DNA from: an uncultured Synechococcus sp.
GTDB lineage: Bacteria > Cyanobacteriota > Cyanobacteriia > PCC-6307 > Cyanobiaceae
Direction: 5' to 3'
NCBI GenBank assembly: GCA_913040905.1
Contig: CAJWIC010000042.1
Location: 1-9,357, forward strand
DNA: 9,357 bases
Part shown: in pieces, positions 1 to 6,639 of the stretch
Numbering within the stretch: the first letter of the stretch is position 1
Layout: each line of letters opens with the position of its first letter
The notes under the pieces: model-generated
Database searches by the model: none
What the model was told of the DNA's origin: nothing
The model's input: the letters and a program-made list of their open reading frames with translations, nothing else
Program-made: the position numbers and the translations under genes

Positions 1-1
1 G

Positions 2-1633
2 CCCAACCAGGTCCCCATCTTCGGGTTCTCCCTGGCCAGCCTGGACATCCGTCAGGAGAGCACCCGTCACAGCGACGCCATCGATGAGCTCACCACCCAC
101 CTGCAGCTGGCCAAGCCCTACGGCGCCATGGAGGAATCCGAGCGGGTGGCCTGGCTGCTGGAGGAACTGCAGACCCGCCGGCCGCTGATTCCCGCGGCGG
201 TCGAATGGTCCGAAGCCACCGCCCAGACCTTTGCCGTGTTCAAGATGCTGCATCGCCTGCAGCAGGAATTCGGGCAGCGCATCTGCCACTCCTATGTGAT
301 CTCCATGAGTCACACCGCCTCCGACCTGCTGGAGGTGATGCTGCTGGCGAAGGAGATCGGCCTGGTGGACCCGCCGGCCGGCAAGGCATCGCTGCTGGTG
401 GTGCCTCTGTTTGAAACGGTGGAGGACCTTCAACGGGCTCCGGCGGTCATGGAAGGCCTGTTCCAGACCCCGCTCTACCGCAATCTCCTCCCCAGCGTTG
501 GTAGCCAGCGACAGCCACTGCAGGAGCTGATGCTCGGCTACTCCGACAGCAACAAGGACTCGGGCTTCCTCTCCAGCAACTGGGAGATACACCAGGCCCA
601 AATCGCCCTGCAAACGCTGGCCAGCAGCCACGGCGTGGCCCTCAGGCTGTTCCATGGCCGTGGTGGATCCGTGAGCCGTGGCGGCGGGCCGGCCTATCAG
701 GCGATCCTTGCTCAGCCCAGCGGCACACTGCAGGGGCGGATCAAGATCACCGAACAAGGTGAAGTGCTGGCCTCGAAGTACAGCCTTCCGGAACTCGCCC
801 TCTACAACCTGGAAACCGTCACAACAGCGGTGGTGCAGAACAGCTTGGTGACCAACCAACTGGATGCAACCCCAAGCTGGAACCAGTTGATGAGCCGCGT
901 GGCCAAGCGCTCCCGCGACCATTACCGAGCGCTGGTCCATGACAATCCCGATCTGGTGGCTTTTTTCCAGCAAGTCACCCCGATCGAGGAGATCAGCAAG
1001 CTGCAGATTTCCAGTCGTCCGGCCCGTCGCAAGACCGGCGCCAGGGATCTCTCCAGTCTGCGGGCGATCCCCTGGGTGTTCGGCTGGACCCAGAGCCGGT
1101 TCCTGCTGCCGAGCTGGTTCGGTGTGGGCACCGCCCTGGCGGAAGAGGTCAACGATGACCCCGAGCAACTGGACCTGCTCCGACGGCTTCATCAGCGCTG
1201 GCCGTTCTTCCGGATGCTGATTTCCAAGGTGGAAATGACACTGTCCAAGGTCGATCTCGACCTGGCCCATCACTACATGAGCAGCCTTGGCAACCCCGCG
1301 CAGCGCGATGCCTTTGAAGACATCTTCAAGGTGATCGCCGACGAATATGAACGCACCCGGAAGCTGGTGCTCGAGATCACTGGCCAGAGCCGCCTGCTCG
1401 GCGCCGATCAGAACCTGCAGCTCTCTGTGGATCTGCGCAACCGCACCATTGTTCCCCTGGGCTTCCTGCAGGTGGCCCTGCTGCGGCGACTGCGGGATCA
1501 GAACCGTCAACCGCCGATGAGCGAATCCCCTGGAACAGCGGAGGACCGCCGCACCTACAGCCGCAGTGAGCTGCTGCGGGGCGCACTGCTCACCCTCAAC
1601 GGCATCGCCGCAGGCATGCGCAACACCGGCTGA
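2..1633 (+). CDS. ppc: Phosphoenolpyruvate carboxylase, C-terminal part (5' end outside window)
   Basis: Phosphoenolpyruvate carboxylase makes oxaloacetate from PEP and bicarbonate. In cyanobacteria this cytosolic reaction replenishes the incomplete TCA cycle and feeds aspartate and glutamate synthesis. The frame is open from base 2, so the gene enters from the left; 543 residues are visible of a family length near 1000. Hallmarks in order: [17 protein letters not shown] at the very start, [12 protein letters not shown], the [10 protein letters not shown] block, and the glycine-rich catalytic loop [13 protein letters not shown] (its FHGRGG at 650-667). These are followed by the [11 protein letters not shown] and WVFGWTQSR blocks. 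The protein ends in MRNTG, the near-invariant C-terminus whose Asn contributes to the aspartate-inhibitor site in the E. coli enzyme. The ATG at 128 is internal and not the start. All visible catalytic blocks look intact. The next gene begins 4 nt after the stop, so the two are probably co-transcribed. Confidence 0.97.
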   Translation, partial: PNQVPIFGFSLASLDIRQESTRHSDAIDELTTHLQLAKPYGAMEESERVAWLLEELQTRRPLIPAAVEWSEATAQTFAVFKMLHRLQQEFGQRICHSYVISMSHTASDLLEVMLLAKEIGLVDPPAGKASLLVVPLFETVEDLQRAPAVMEGLFQTPLYRNLLPSVGSQRQPLQELMLGYSDSNKDSGFLSSNWEIHQAQIALQTLASSHGVALRLFHGRGGSVSRGGGPAYQAILAQPSGTLQGRIKITEQGEVLASKYSLPELALYNLETVTTAVVQNSLVTNQLDATPSWNQLMSRVAKRSRDHYRALVHDNPDLVAFFQQVTPIEEISKLQISSRPARRKTGARDLSSLRAIPWVFGWTQSRFLLPSWFGVGTALAEEVNDDPEQLDLLRRLHQRWPFFRMLISKVEMTLSKVDLDLAHHYMSSLGNPAQRDAFEDIFKVIADEYERTRKLVLEITGQSRLLGADQNLQLSVDLRNRTIVPLGFLQVALLRRLRDQNRQPPMSESPGTAEDRRTYSRSELLRGALLTLNGIAAGMRNTG

Positions 1634-1637
1634 TCCC

Positions 1638-2111
1638 TTGCTTTCGTTTCTTCAGCAGCCCAGTGTCCCTCAACTTCCGGAGGGATACCGCCTGGAAACC
1701 GGGGTCGTGCCATCGCCGGCCGCGATCAATCGATTGCTGGCGTCCTGCCATGAATCCACCCACCCGGAAGAGCTCTGGCCCAAAGCGATTGAGCGCAGTC
1801 TCTGGCAGATCAGCATCCTCGAGGAATCCAGTGGGGAGCTGGTGGGGTTCGTTCGTGCCACCAGCGACATGGCCCTCAATGCCAACCTCTGGAACCTTGC
1901 CGTCCGTCCCGGGCCGGATCAGGGCCGGCTGCTGACCGTTCTGATGCACCGCGCCCTGCACATCCTGCGGCGGGACCTGCCCGGCTGCAGCCTGTCCATC
2001 TCTGCACCAGCGATGTCGCTCGATGCATTGAAAGGCCAGGGTTTCGTGATTGATCCCAGTGGCATCCGGGCCATGGGCTTGAGGCTGAAACCAGCCTCTG
2101 GTACTGACTGA
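1638..2111 (+). CDS. Small GNAT-fold N-acetyltransferase-like protein
   Basis: This is a 157-residue protein if translated from the TTG at 1638, the first start-type codon after the ppc stop. The only upstream ATG in frame (1566) lies deep inside ppc and gives Cys/Ser/Pro-rich residues typical of a shadow frame. No clear Shine-Dalgarno sequence is visible. The GNAT pattern is recognisable: strand ELVGFVRATSD, then LWNLAVRPG (beta-4), then a helix after QGRLLTVLMHRAL, and a C-terminal region ending in the GQGFV-type element near residue 136. In the acetyl-CoA loop the usual Q-G-x-G-x-G/A reads Q-G-R-L-L-T (residues 95-100), so the glycines normally contacting the pyrophosphate are replaced. 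Substrate unknown. It follows ppc by 4 nt and ends 3 nt from the tRNA 3' end on the opposite strand. I am fairly sure of the fold, unsure of the exact start and of activity. Confidence 0.82.
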   Translation: MLSFLQQPSVPQLPEGYRLETGVVPSPAAINRLLASCHESTHPEELWPKAIERSLWQISILEESSGELVGFVRATSDMALNANLWNLAVRPGPDQGRLLTVLMHRALHILRRDLPGCSLSISAPAMSLDALKGQGFVIDPSGIRAMGLRLKPASGTD

Positions 2112-2114
2112 ACA

Positions 2115-2188
2115 CGAGCATGGAGGGACTCGAACCCCCGACCCTCAGAACCGGAATCTGATGCTCTATCCAACTGAGCTACATGCCC
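2115..2188 (-). tRNA. tRNA-Arg, anticodon CCG
   Basis: The reverse strand folds into a full cloverleaf of 74 nt. The 7-bp acceptor stem is GGGCATG/CATGCTC with one G-T wobble. The D arm is GCTC-loop-GAGC, the anticodon stem is TCAGA/TCTGA, and the 7-nt loop TTCCGGT gives anticodon CCG, reading the arginine codon CGG. A 5-nt variable loop and a T arm with loop TTCGAGT complete it. The discriminator base is G and CCA is not encoded (the next bases are TGT). It is convergent with the GNAT gene, whose stop is 3 nt away, and divergent from recF, with 49 nt between them. Confidence 0.96.
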
Positions 2189-2237
2189 ACTGGCCTCGGG
2201 GAGGTAACAGCAGGAGACCGCCCGACAGGCCGGCCCG

Positions 2238-3392
2238 TTGTCAGTACCTTACCCAAACGCCGCCCGGAGACCCATTCGGCTCCAAACGCTCCAGCTGCAG
2301 GGGTTCCGGAACCACAGACAGCTGTCACTGGAGCTGACCCAGCCTCGATTGCTGGTGATCGGCCCCAACGGCATCGGCAAATCGAATCTGCTGGAGGCGG
2401 TGGAGCTGCTTGGCAGCCTGCGGTCCCATCGCTGCAGCCAGGACCGTGACCTGATCCAGTGGGACGCACCTCGGGCGCTGCTGCGGGCAGGGCTGGATGA
2501 TGGTGATCAGCTGGAACTGGAGCTGCGTCGGCAAGGGGGGCGCCAGGCCCGCCGCAACGGCAAGAGCCTGGATCGTCAGCTGGACCTGATCGGCCCTCTT
2601 CGCTGCATCGGGTTCAGCGCCCTCGACTTGGAGCTGGTGCGGGGGGAACCGGCCCTGCGGCGACAGTGGCTCGATCGGGTGGTCCTCCAGCTGGAACCGG
2701 TCTATGCCGATCTGCTTGGCCGCTACAACCGCCTGCTGCGCCAGCGCAGCCAGCTCTGGCGTCGGCATGGGCAGAACAGCCCGAGCCAGCGGGACGCGCT
2801 GCTCGATGCCTTTGATGTGCAGATGGCTCTGGTGAGCACGCGCATTCACCGCCGGCGCCAACGGGCCTTGCGGCGCCTGGAACCGATCGCTCGCCGCTGG
2901 CAGTCGCACCTGAGTGCCGGGAACGAGGAGCTGGAACTCCAGTACAACCCGGGTAGTCGCCTCGATGCCGAAGAAGCGGAGGAGCCATGGCGATTGGCCA
3001 TCGAAGAGCAACTGCGGCGGCAACGGCCGGAAGAGGAACGGCTGGGCAGCTGCCGGGTTGGGCCCCATCGCGATGAAGTGTCGCTGCAACTGGGGGGAAC
3101 ACCAGCGCGGCGGTTCGGATCATCCGGCCAGCAACGCTCGCTGGTGCTGGGGCTGAAACTGGCGGAGCTGGAGCTGGTGACCCAGCTGTTCGGTGAGGCG
3201 CCATTGCTGCTGTTGGACGATGTGCTGGCGGAACTCGACCCCACCCGCCAGCAGCTGCTGCTCGAGGCCGTGGGCCAGGAGCATCAGTGCCTGGTGAGCG
3301 CCACGCATTTGAACGGCTTCGAGGGAGGCTGGCGCAAGCATTCGCAGATTCTCAATCCAGGAGACCTGAGTCCTGGGGTGAAGATCGGATAA
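2238..3392 (+). CDS. recF: DNA replication and repair protein RecF
   Basis: RecF is an SMC/ABC-type ATPase that binds gapped DNA with RecO and RecR and helps load RecA at stalled forks. The 384-residue product has an N-terminal strand typical of RecF (LQLQGFRNH), Walker [10 protein letters not shown] at residues 42-50, a SSGQQRS signature motif from residue 295, and Walker B LLLLDD at 323-328 followed by the D-loop LAELD. It ends with the RecF-typical VSATHLNGF segment. The start is a TTG at 2238: the frame has a stop at 2205 and no ATG or GTG in between. The start gives about 13 residues before the usual RecF N-terminus, so the true start is not certain. Length is slightly above the usual 350-370. 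speD follows 29 nt downstream in the same direction, suggesting joint transcription. Confidence 0.95.
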   Translation: MSVPYPNAARRPIRLQTLQLQGFRNHRQLSLELTQPRLLVIGPNGIGKSNLLEAVELLGSLRSHRCSQDRDLIQWDAPRALLRAGLDDGDQLELELRRQGGRQARRNGKSLDRQLDLIGPLRCIGFSALDLELVRGEPALRRQWLDRVVLQLEPVYADLLGRYNRLLRQRSQLWRRHGQNSPSQRDALLDAFDVQMALVSTRIHRRRQRALRRLEPIARRWQSHLSAGNEELELQYNPGSRLDAEEAEEPWRLAIEEQLRRQRPEEERLGSCRVGPHRDEVSLQLGGTPARRFGSSGQQRSLVLGLKLAELELVTQLFGEAPLLLLDDVLAELDPTRQQLLLEAVGQEHQCLVSATHLNGFEGGWRKHSQILNPGDLSPGVKIG

Positions 3393-3421
3393 TCTGTGCT
3401 GCTGTTTTCTCTGATCGCCTG

Positions 3422-3877
3422 ATGGAGCAGACCCTGTCTGACCTGCATCCCAACCCGGGATGGGGGGACACCGCGTTGCAAGCCACCGATATGGTTGGCA
3501 AACACTGCATCCTCGAGCTCTACGACTGCGATCCTGCCCGGCTCGACGACGAAGCATTCCTGAGAACCACCATCACGACAGCAGCGAAACGTGCTGGTGC
3601 CACCCTTCTCAATCTGATCACCCACAGCTTCGAGCCCCAGGGCGTCACGGGATTGGCCCTGCTGGCGGAATCGCACATCTCCATTCACACCTGGCCCGAG
3701 AGCGGTTATGCCGCCGTGGACGTGTTCACCTGCGGTGACCACACGATGCCGGAACAGGCCTGTGCCGTTCTGCAGGAGGAACTGCGGGCCCAGCGTCATG
3801 CCCTGAGGAGTTTTCGCAGGGAAACACCGGCAGCTGTGGCCACCACCATTCGCGAACCGCTCCAGCTGCCTGGCTGA
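3422..3877 (+). CDS. speD: S-adenosylmethionine decarboxylase proenzyme
   Basis: SpeD decarboxylates S-adenosylmethionine to supply the aminopropyl donor for spermidine synthesis. The proenzyme cleaves itself before a serine, which becomes the pyruvoyl cofactor. The 151-residue product shows the cleavage motif [11 protein letters not shown], with Ser84 as the predicted pyruvoyl precursor. His89 follows at +5 and Cys104 (in FTCGD) at +20, the same spacing as Ser63, His68 and Cys83 in the small Thermotoga-type enzyme. The ATG at 3422 was chosen. A second ATG at 3491 ([14 protein letters not shown]) would put the serine at residue 61, close to the short family form, so the first 23 residues may be an extension. 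The partner spermidine synthase is not in the window. The stop TGA at 3875-3877 abuts the larE stop on the other strand with no gap. Confidence 0.95.
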   Translation: MEQTLSDLHPNPGWGDTALQATDMVGKHCILELYDCDPARLDDEAFLRTTITTAAKRAGATLLNLITHSFEPQGVTGLALLAESHISIHTWPESGYAAVDVFTCGDHTMPEQACAVLQEELRAQRHALRSFRRETPAAVATTIREPLQLPG

Positions 3878-4708
3878 TCAGAGGCCTCGGTTGAGCTTGC
3901 CGCTCACCAGACCCTCGAGATCCAGGCTGACGGAGGTGAACCCCAGGTCCAGCAGGCTGCTGACCAGGGGTTCCCTTGCGTTCAGATCCAACAGATCGTC
4001 CAGTCGGTCCCTGGGCACTTCAATACGAGCCGAAAGGCCCTGACTGCGCACCCGCACCCTGGGGAAACCTCGGGCCAGCAGCCAGGCTTCCGCCTGCCCG
4101 ACCCGCCGGAGCCGCTCGGCACTGATGCTCTCGCCATAGGGAAACCGCGAGGCGAGGCAGGGCTGGGCGGGCTTGTCCCACCAGGGGAAACCCAGGGCGG
4201 ACGACAACAGCCGGATCGCAGCCTTGTCGATCGCCAACTCCGCCAAAGGCGAGCGCACCCCCGCCTGCCGAGCCGCCTCAATGCCGGGGCGGTGATCACC
4301 GAGATCATCCAGATTCACCCCATCCACCACTAACGCCCCGCCAGCAGCAGCAGCGATCGGCTGCAGGTGGTGATGCAGTTCCCGCTTGCAGGCGAAACAA
4401 CGGTCCGAGGGGTTGCTGCTGTAGTTGGGATCATTGAGCTCAGCGGTTGGACACTCCTGATGACGGATGCCGATCCACTGCGCCTGAGCCCGCGCCTCCT
4501 CCAGAAGATGGGGAGCAAGGGCCGGCGACACCCCCGTCACCGCAAGAGCAGCATCACCCCGCTGTTCATGGGCGATCGCTGCCACCAGGGTGCTGTCCAC
4601 ACCACCGGAGTAGGCCACGCACAGGGCGTCCTGTGATGCCAGCCAGGTGCGCAACTGCAGCAGCAGATCGGCCTCCCGCGGCGGCAAAGATTCCTGCAGC
4701 CGGAACAT
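3878..4708 (-). CDS. larE: ATP-dependent sulfur transferase, LarE family
   Basis: LarE is a PP-loop ATPase that adenylates a carboxylated pyridine dinucleotide and transfers sulfur to it. The product is the nickel-pincer cofactor of lactate racemase (LarA) and relatives. The PP-loop motif AYSGGVDST is present (SGGVDS at residues 34-39). The conserved block PAQPCLASRFPYG carries Cys184, the position equivalent to the sacrificial cysteine of the Lactobacillus enzyme. A DRCFACK motif adds Cys104 and Cys107. Three such cysteines are reported in LarE homologues that hold an iron-sulfur cluster. The ATG at 4708 gives 276 residues, the usual family length; a TTG at 4744 would add 12 residues without better support. 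Neither larA, larB nor larC is visible, so the acceptor here is not established. The gene is divergent from the cobO-like gene and convergent with speD. Confidence 0.9.
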   Translation of the reverse strand: MFRLQESLPPREADLLLQLRTWLASQDALCVAYSGGVDSTLVAAIAHEQRGDAALAVTGVSPALAPHLLEEARAQAQWIGIRHQECPTAELNDPNYSSNPSDRCFACKRELHHHLQPIAAAAGGALVVDGVNLDDLGDHRPGIEAARQAGVRSPLAELAIDKAAIRLLSSALGFPWWDKPAQPCLASRFPYGESISAERLRRVGQAEAWLLARGFPRVRVRSQGLSARIEVPRDRLDDLLDLNAREPLVSSLLDLGFTSVSLDLEGLVSGKLNRGL

Positions 4709-4761
4709 CAGCGGACTACCCCGGTCGATCTCGGTAGGCTCCAACGGTAAGAGCCGGGACC
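4709..4761. promoter_or_regulatory. Divergent intergenic region, larE / cobO-like
   Basis: These 53 bases must hold both start regions if the ATG starts at 4708 (minus) and 4762 (plus) are right. Two small symmetries are visible: an inverted repeat GGCTC (4737-4741) / GAGCC (4751-4755), and a direct repeat CGGTA at 4732-4736 and 4745-4749. No convincing -35/-10 pair and no cobalamin-riboswitch-sized leader is present. Assignment as a control region rests on position only. Confidence 0.3.
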
Positions 4762-5910
4762 ATGCCCCGAAGCATCGGCATCGTGACGGCGGCGGACAGC
4801 CGCGAGCGCAGCCATGGGCAGCTGCACATCTACGACGGTGAGGGCAAGGGCAAGAGCCAGGCCGCCCTTGGCGTGGTGCTGCGCACCATTGGCCTGGGCA
4901 TCTGCGAGCAGCGACGCACCCGGGTCCTGCTGCTGCGCTTCTTGAAGGGCCCTGGGCGGGCCTACGACGAGGACGCAGCCATCGAAGCCCTCCAGCAGGG
5001 TTTTCCCCATCTGATCGATCATCTGCGCACGGGCCGCGCCGATCACTTCACCGCCGATGAGGCCACCCGCTTTGACCGGGAGGAGGCCCAGCGGGGCTGG
5101 GTAATCGCCAAAGGAGCCATCGCCAGCGCGCTCTACTCGGTGGTGGTGCTGGATGAACTCAACCCCGTGCTCGACCTGGGGTTACTCGATGTGGAAGACG
5201 TGGTCAACACCCTGCGGCAGCGGCCCGAGGGCATGGAGATCATCGTGACCGGTCGCGCGGCACCGGCTCCGCTGGTGCGGGTTGCGGACCTCCATTCCGA
5301 GATGCGGGCGCACCGGCGGCCAGGCCTTGATGAGGAGCGGGTGATCCCGCTCAACATGAGCAGCGGCATCGAGATCTACACCGGTGAAGGAAAGGGAAAA
5401 TCCACCAGTGCTCTCGGCAAGGCCCTCCAGGCGATTGGCCGCGGCATCAGCCAGGACAAGAGCCACCGGGTGCTGATCCTGCAGTGGCTGAAGGGAGGCA
5501 GCGGCTACACCGAGGACGCTGCCATCGCCGCATTGCGGGACAGCTATCCCCATCTGGTGGATCATCTTCGTTCCGGCCGTGACGCCATCGTCTGGCGCGG
5601 CCAGCAGGAACCGATCGATTACGTGGAAGCGGAACGGGCCTGGGAGATCGCCCGCGCTGCCATCTCAAGCGGTCTGTACAAAACCGTGATCCTCGATGAG
5701 CTCAACCCAACGGTGGACCTGGAGCTGCTGCCGGAGGAACCGATCGTGCAGACCCTGCTGCGCAAACCCACGGAAACCGAAGTGATCATCACCGGCCGCT
5801 GCAAGAACCAACCGGCCTATTTCGATCTGGCCAGCATTCACTCCGAGATGGTGTGCCACAAGCACTACGCCGAGCAAGGCGTGGACCTCAAACGTGGGGT
5901 GGACTACTAA
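4762..5910 (+). CDS. cobO: Tandem-duplicated corrinoid adenosyltransferase-like protein (CobO/BtuR family)
   Basis: CobO/CobA/BtuR enzymes transfer the adenosyl group of ATP to the cobalt of reduced corrinoids. The usual protein is about 180-200 residues; this one has 382 and consists of two homologous halves, about 18-198 and 201-382. Each half has a P-loop GEGKGKS (26-32 and 208-214), an EDAAI/DEDAAI segment, a LDELNP acidic motif (131-135 and 312-316), a TGR strand end and an HSEM motif. Only the second half keeps the family's C-terminal tail (HKHYAEQGVDLKRGVDY). It also keeps a tryptophan (Trp278, in AIVWRG) where Salmonella CobA has Trp93 in the corrin pocket; the first half has Thr97 there. 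One half may therefore be structural or regulatory. The ATG at 4762 is the start. Family membership is firm; the exact substrate is inferred. Both P-loops look intact. Confidence 0.88.
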   Translation: MPRSIGIVTAADSRERSHGQLHIYDGEGKGKSQAALGVVLRTIGLGICEQRRTRVLLLRFLKGPGRAYDEDAAIEALQQGFPHLIDHLRTGRADHFTADEATRFDREEAQRGWVIAKGAIASALYSVVVLDELNPVLDLGLLDVEDVVNTLRQRPEGMEIIVTGRAAPAPLVRVADLHSEMRAHRRPGLDEERVIPLNMSSGIEIYTGEGKGKSTSALGKALQAIGRGISQDKSHRVLILQWLKGGSGYTEDAAIAALRDSYPHLVDHLRSGRDAIVWRGQQEPIDYVEAERAWEIARAAISSGLYKTVILDELNPTVDLELLPEEPIVQTLLRKPTETEVIITGRCKNQPAYFDLASIHSEMVCHKHYAEQGVDLKRGVDY

Positions 5911-5920
5911 ACCTTAAGCG

Positions 5921-5941
5921 GGAGATTATACGGAGATTAAA
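5921..5941 (-). repeat. Period-11 direct repeat, resembles two Pho-box units
   Basis: On the plus strand GGAGATTA occurs at 5921-5928 and again at 5932-5939. Read on the minus strand the units are TTTAATCT (5941-5934) and TATAATCT (5930-5923), separated by 3 bp. The cyanobacterial SphR/PhoB box is described as repeated YTTAAYYW units with 3-bp spacers; the first unit matches fully and the second has one mismatch. A third partial element, CTTAAGGT, sits at 5918-5911 but out of phase by one base. The same stretch contains a perfect TATAAT (minus, 5930-5925) without a good -35. It lies between convergent genes, so a promoter role would require an unannotated minus-strand RNA. Confidence 0.35.
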
Positions 5942-6014
5942 AACAAATTGAATGAAATATCCTCACGAGACATGATCGCCCAGCCGATTAGCAATAACAA
6001 AGAATCTCGGAAAA

Positions 6015-6434
6015 TTAGTTCCTGTACCTCAGCTCACAACCAAGCCGTGCAGTTTGATAGTTATACCCTCTTACCATTTGCTCCTGACCTCTTTCACTGA
6101 TTCCATCTCTGATTACAAACCTCTCCAATGAATCCAGTACATTTTCAACCTCTCGCCTGCTATAACCAGATTCCAACATAAAGCATGCCATTGCCGCTAC
6201 GCCCTGGCCAAAGTCGTACCTTTGAGCTTGAGCCGGAACCGCGACAGACAATAAGGACATCAGCAGAAAGTTTTTTTCATGCGAAATGGATTGCCGAATA
6301 AAATGAATAATAATATTTTCAAAACGCCGAAGCACGCTATTCCTTACAATTGCATAATACGTGCTTTTCTGGGCGAAGTCGGACCACCAACTACCCTTCA
6401 AATCGTGGGTCAAGATGGCGCTTTTGAAGCTCAT
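6015..6434 (-). CDS. Hypothetical small protein with embedded signal-peptide-like segment
   Basis: I do not recognise this gene. The frame gives 139 residues from the ATG at 6434, which has an AAGGAG ribosome-binding site 4 nt upstream; a GTG at 6464 would add 10. The C-terminal 70 residues look like a small exported protein. A hydrophobic stretch (FLLMSLLSVAVPAQAQ, with the AQA cleavage-type motif at residues 68-70) is followed by a polar domain with two cysteines, Cys84 and Cys133, that could form a disulfide. The first ~55 residues are rich in Ile, Arg and Phe and may be leader DNA that happens to be open. An ATG at 6280, in another frame and followed by seven A residues, would make a standard MKKNFLLMSLL signal peptide if one A were added. 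The gene may therefore be frameshifted in this strain. Codon use and GC are unlike the neighbours. Confidence 0.5.
   Translation of the reverse strand: MSFKSAILTHDLKGSWWSDFAQKSTYYAIVRNSVLRRFENIIIHFIRQSISHEKNFLLMSLLSVAVPAQAQRYDFGQGVAAMACFMLESGYSRREVENVLDSLERFVIRDGISERGQEQMVRGYNYQTARLGCELRYRN
6271..6280 (-). other. ATG followed by A7 homopolymer (possible frameshift site)
   Basis: On the minus strand an ATG (6280-6278) is followed by seven A residues (6277-6271), then CTTTCTGCTGA. As written, this ATG reads M-K-K-T-F-C-stop. With eight A residues, or with a -1 shift on the tract, it joins the long frame and reads M-K-K-N-F-L-L-M-S-L-L, a textbook signal-peptide start for an 88-residue protein. 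Homopolymers of this length are common sites of indels, assembly errors and polymerase slippage. Confidence 0.5.
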
Positions 6435-6438
6435 CAAA

Positions 6439-6444
6439 CTCCTT
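6439..6444 (-). promoter_or_regulatory. Shine-Dalgarno AAGGAG for the orphan ORF
   Basis: The minus strand carries AAGGAG four bases (TTTG) before the ATG at 6434-6432. This is one of the few strong ribosome-binding sites in the window and is the reason for preferring 6434 over the GTG at 6464. The spacing is slightly short. Confidence 0.45.
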
Positions 6445-6639
6445 CGTGATGAGGTTGAGTCCACGGCTTGGATGGCTCTACCAATATCCAGTTAGCCAGG
6501 TTGCATTGCGTCACTTTCTGGCAGCTGTCATCCCAAGTTTCTTCTGCATCTCAACCTGAGCAAAGCCTTCAGAACAGACCGCTATTCACAAAAACCAGGG
6601 TTCGGCTTCAAGCGTGGAGTGGGTGACTGATCCAACAAC

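Larger units (their letters stand above)
5911..6639. other. AT-rich island between cobO-like gene and moeZ
   Basis: Base composition drops sharply after the cobO-like stop and recovers at the moeZ stop. By hand count, 6301-6360 has 18 G/C in 60 and 5941-6000 has 23 in 60, while the flanking genes are clearly well above half. The island holds one orphan ORF (6015-6434), a period-11 repeat near its left edge and an A7 run. Bases 6435-6639 contain nothing further that I can support beyond a ribosome-binding site at 6439-6444; no transposase, integrase, terminal repeat or clear terminator hairpin was seen. The composition suggests either acquired DNA or decaying intergenic sequence. Confidence 0.6.

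Noticed and set aside
128..1633. ATG at 128 as the start of a 501-residue protein
   Set aside because: The same frame is open back to base 2 and encodes conserved PEP carboxylase residues, so 128 is internal.
2115..2188. tRNA-Arg as an integration site for a mobile element
   Set aside because: No integrase, no duplicated tRNA 3' end and no composition change next to it; the AT-rich island is almost 4 kb away.
2325..3089. Long minus-strand ORF (254 aa) inside recF
   Set aside because: Lies fully within recF, is rich in Gln/Pro/Ala without motifs, and mirrors the GC-rich codon pattern of the real gene.
4709..4761. Cobalamin riboswitch upstream of the cobO-like gene
   Set aside because: Only 53 bases separate the genes, far too few for the riboswitch, and no B12-box-like sequence was seen.
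6271..6280. Programmed -1 ribosomal frameshift on the A7 run
   Set aside because: The zero-frame codons are AAA AAA preceded by G of the ATG, so the P-site would have to re-pair on GAA, and the site lies directly at the start codon. A plain indel or transcript slippage is more likely.
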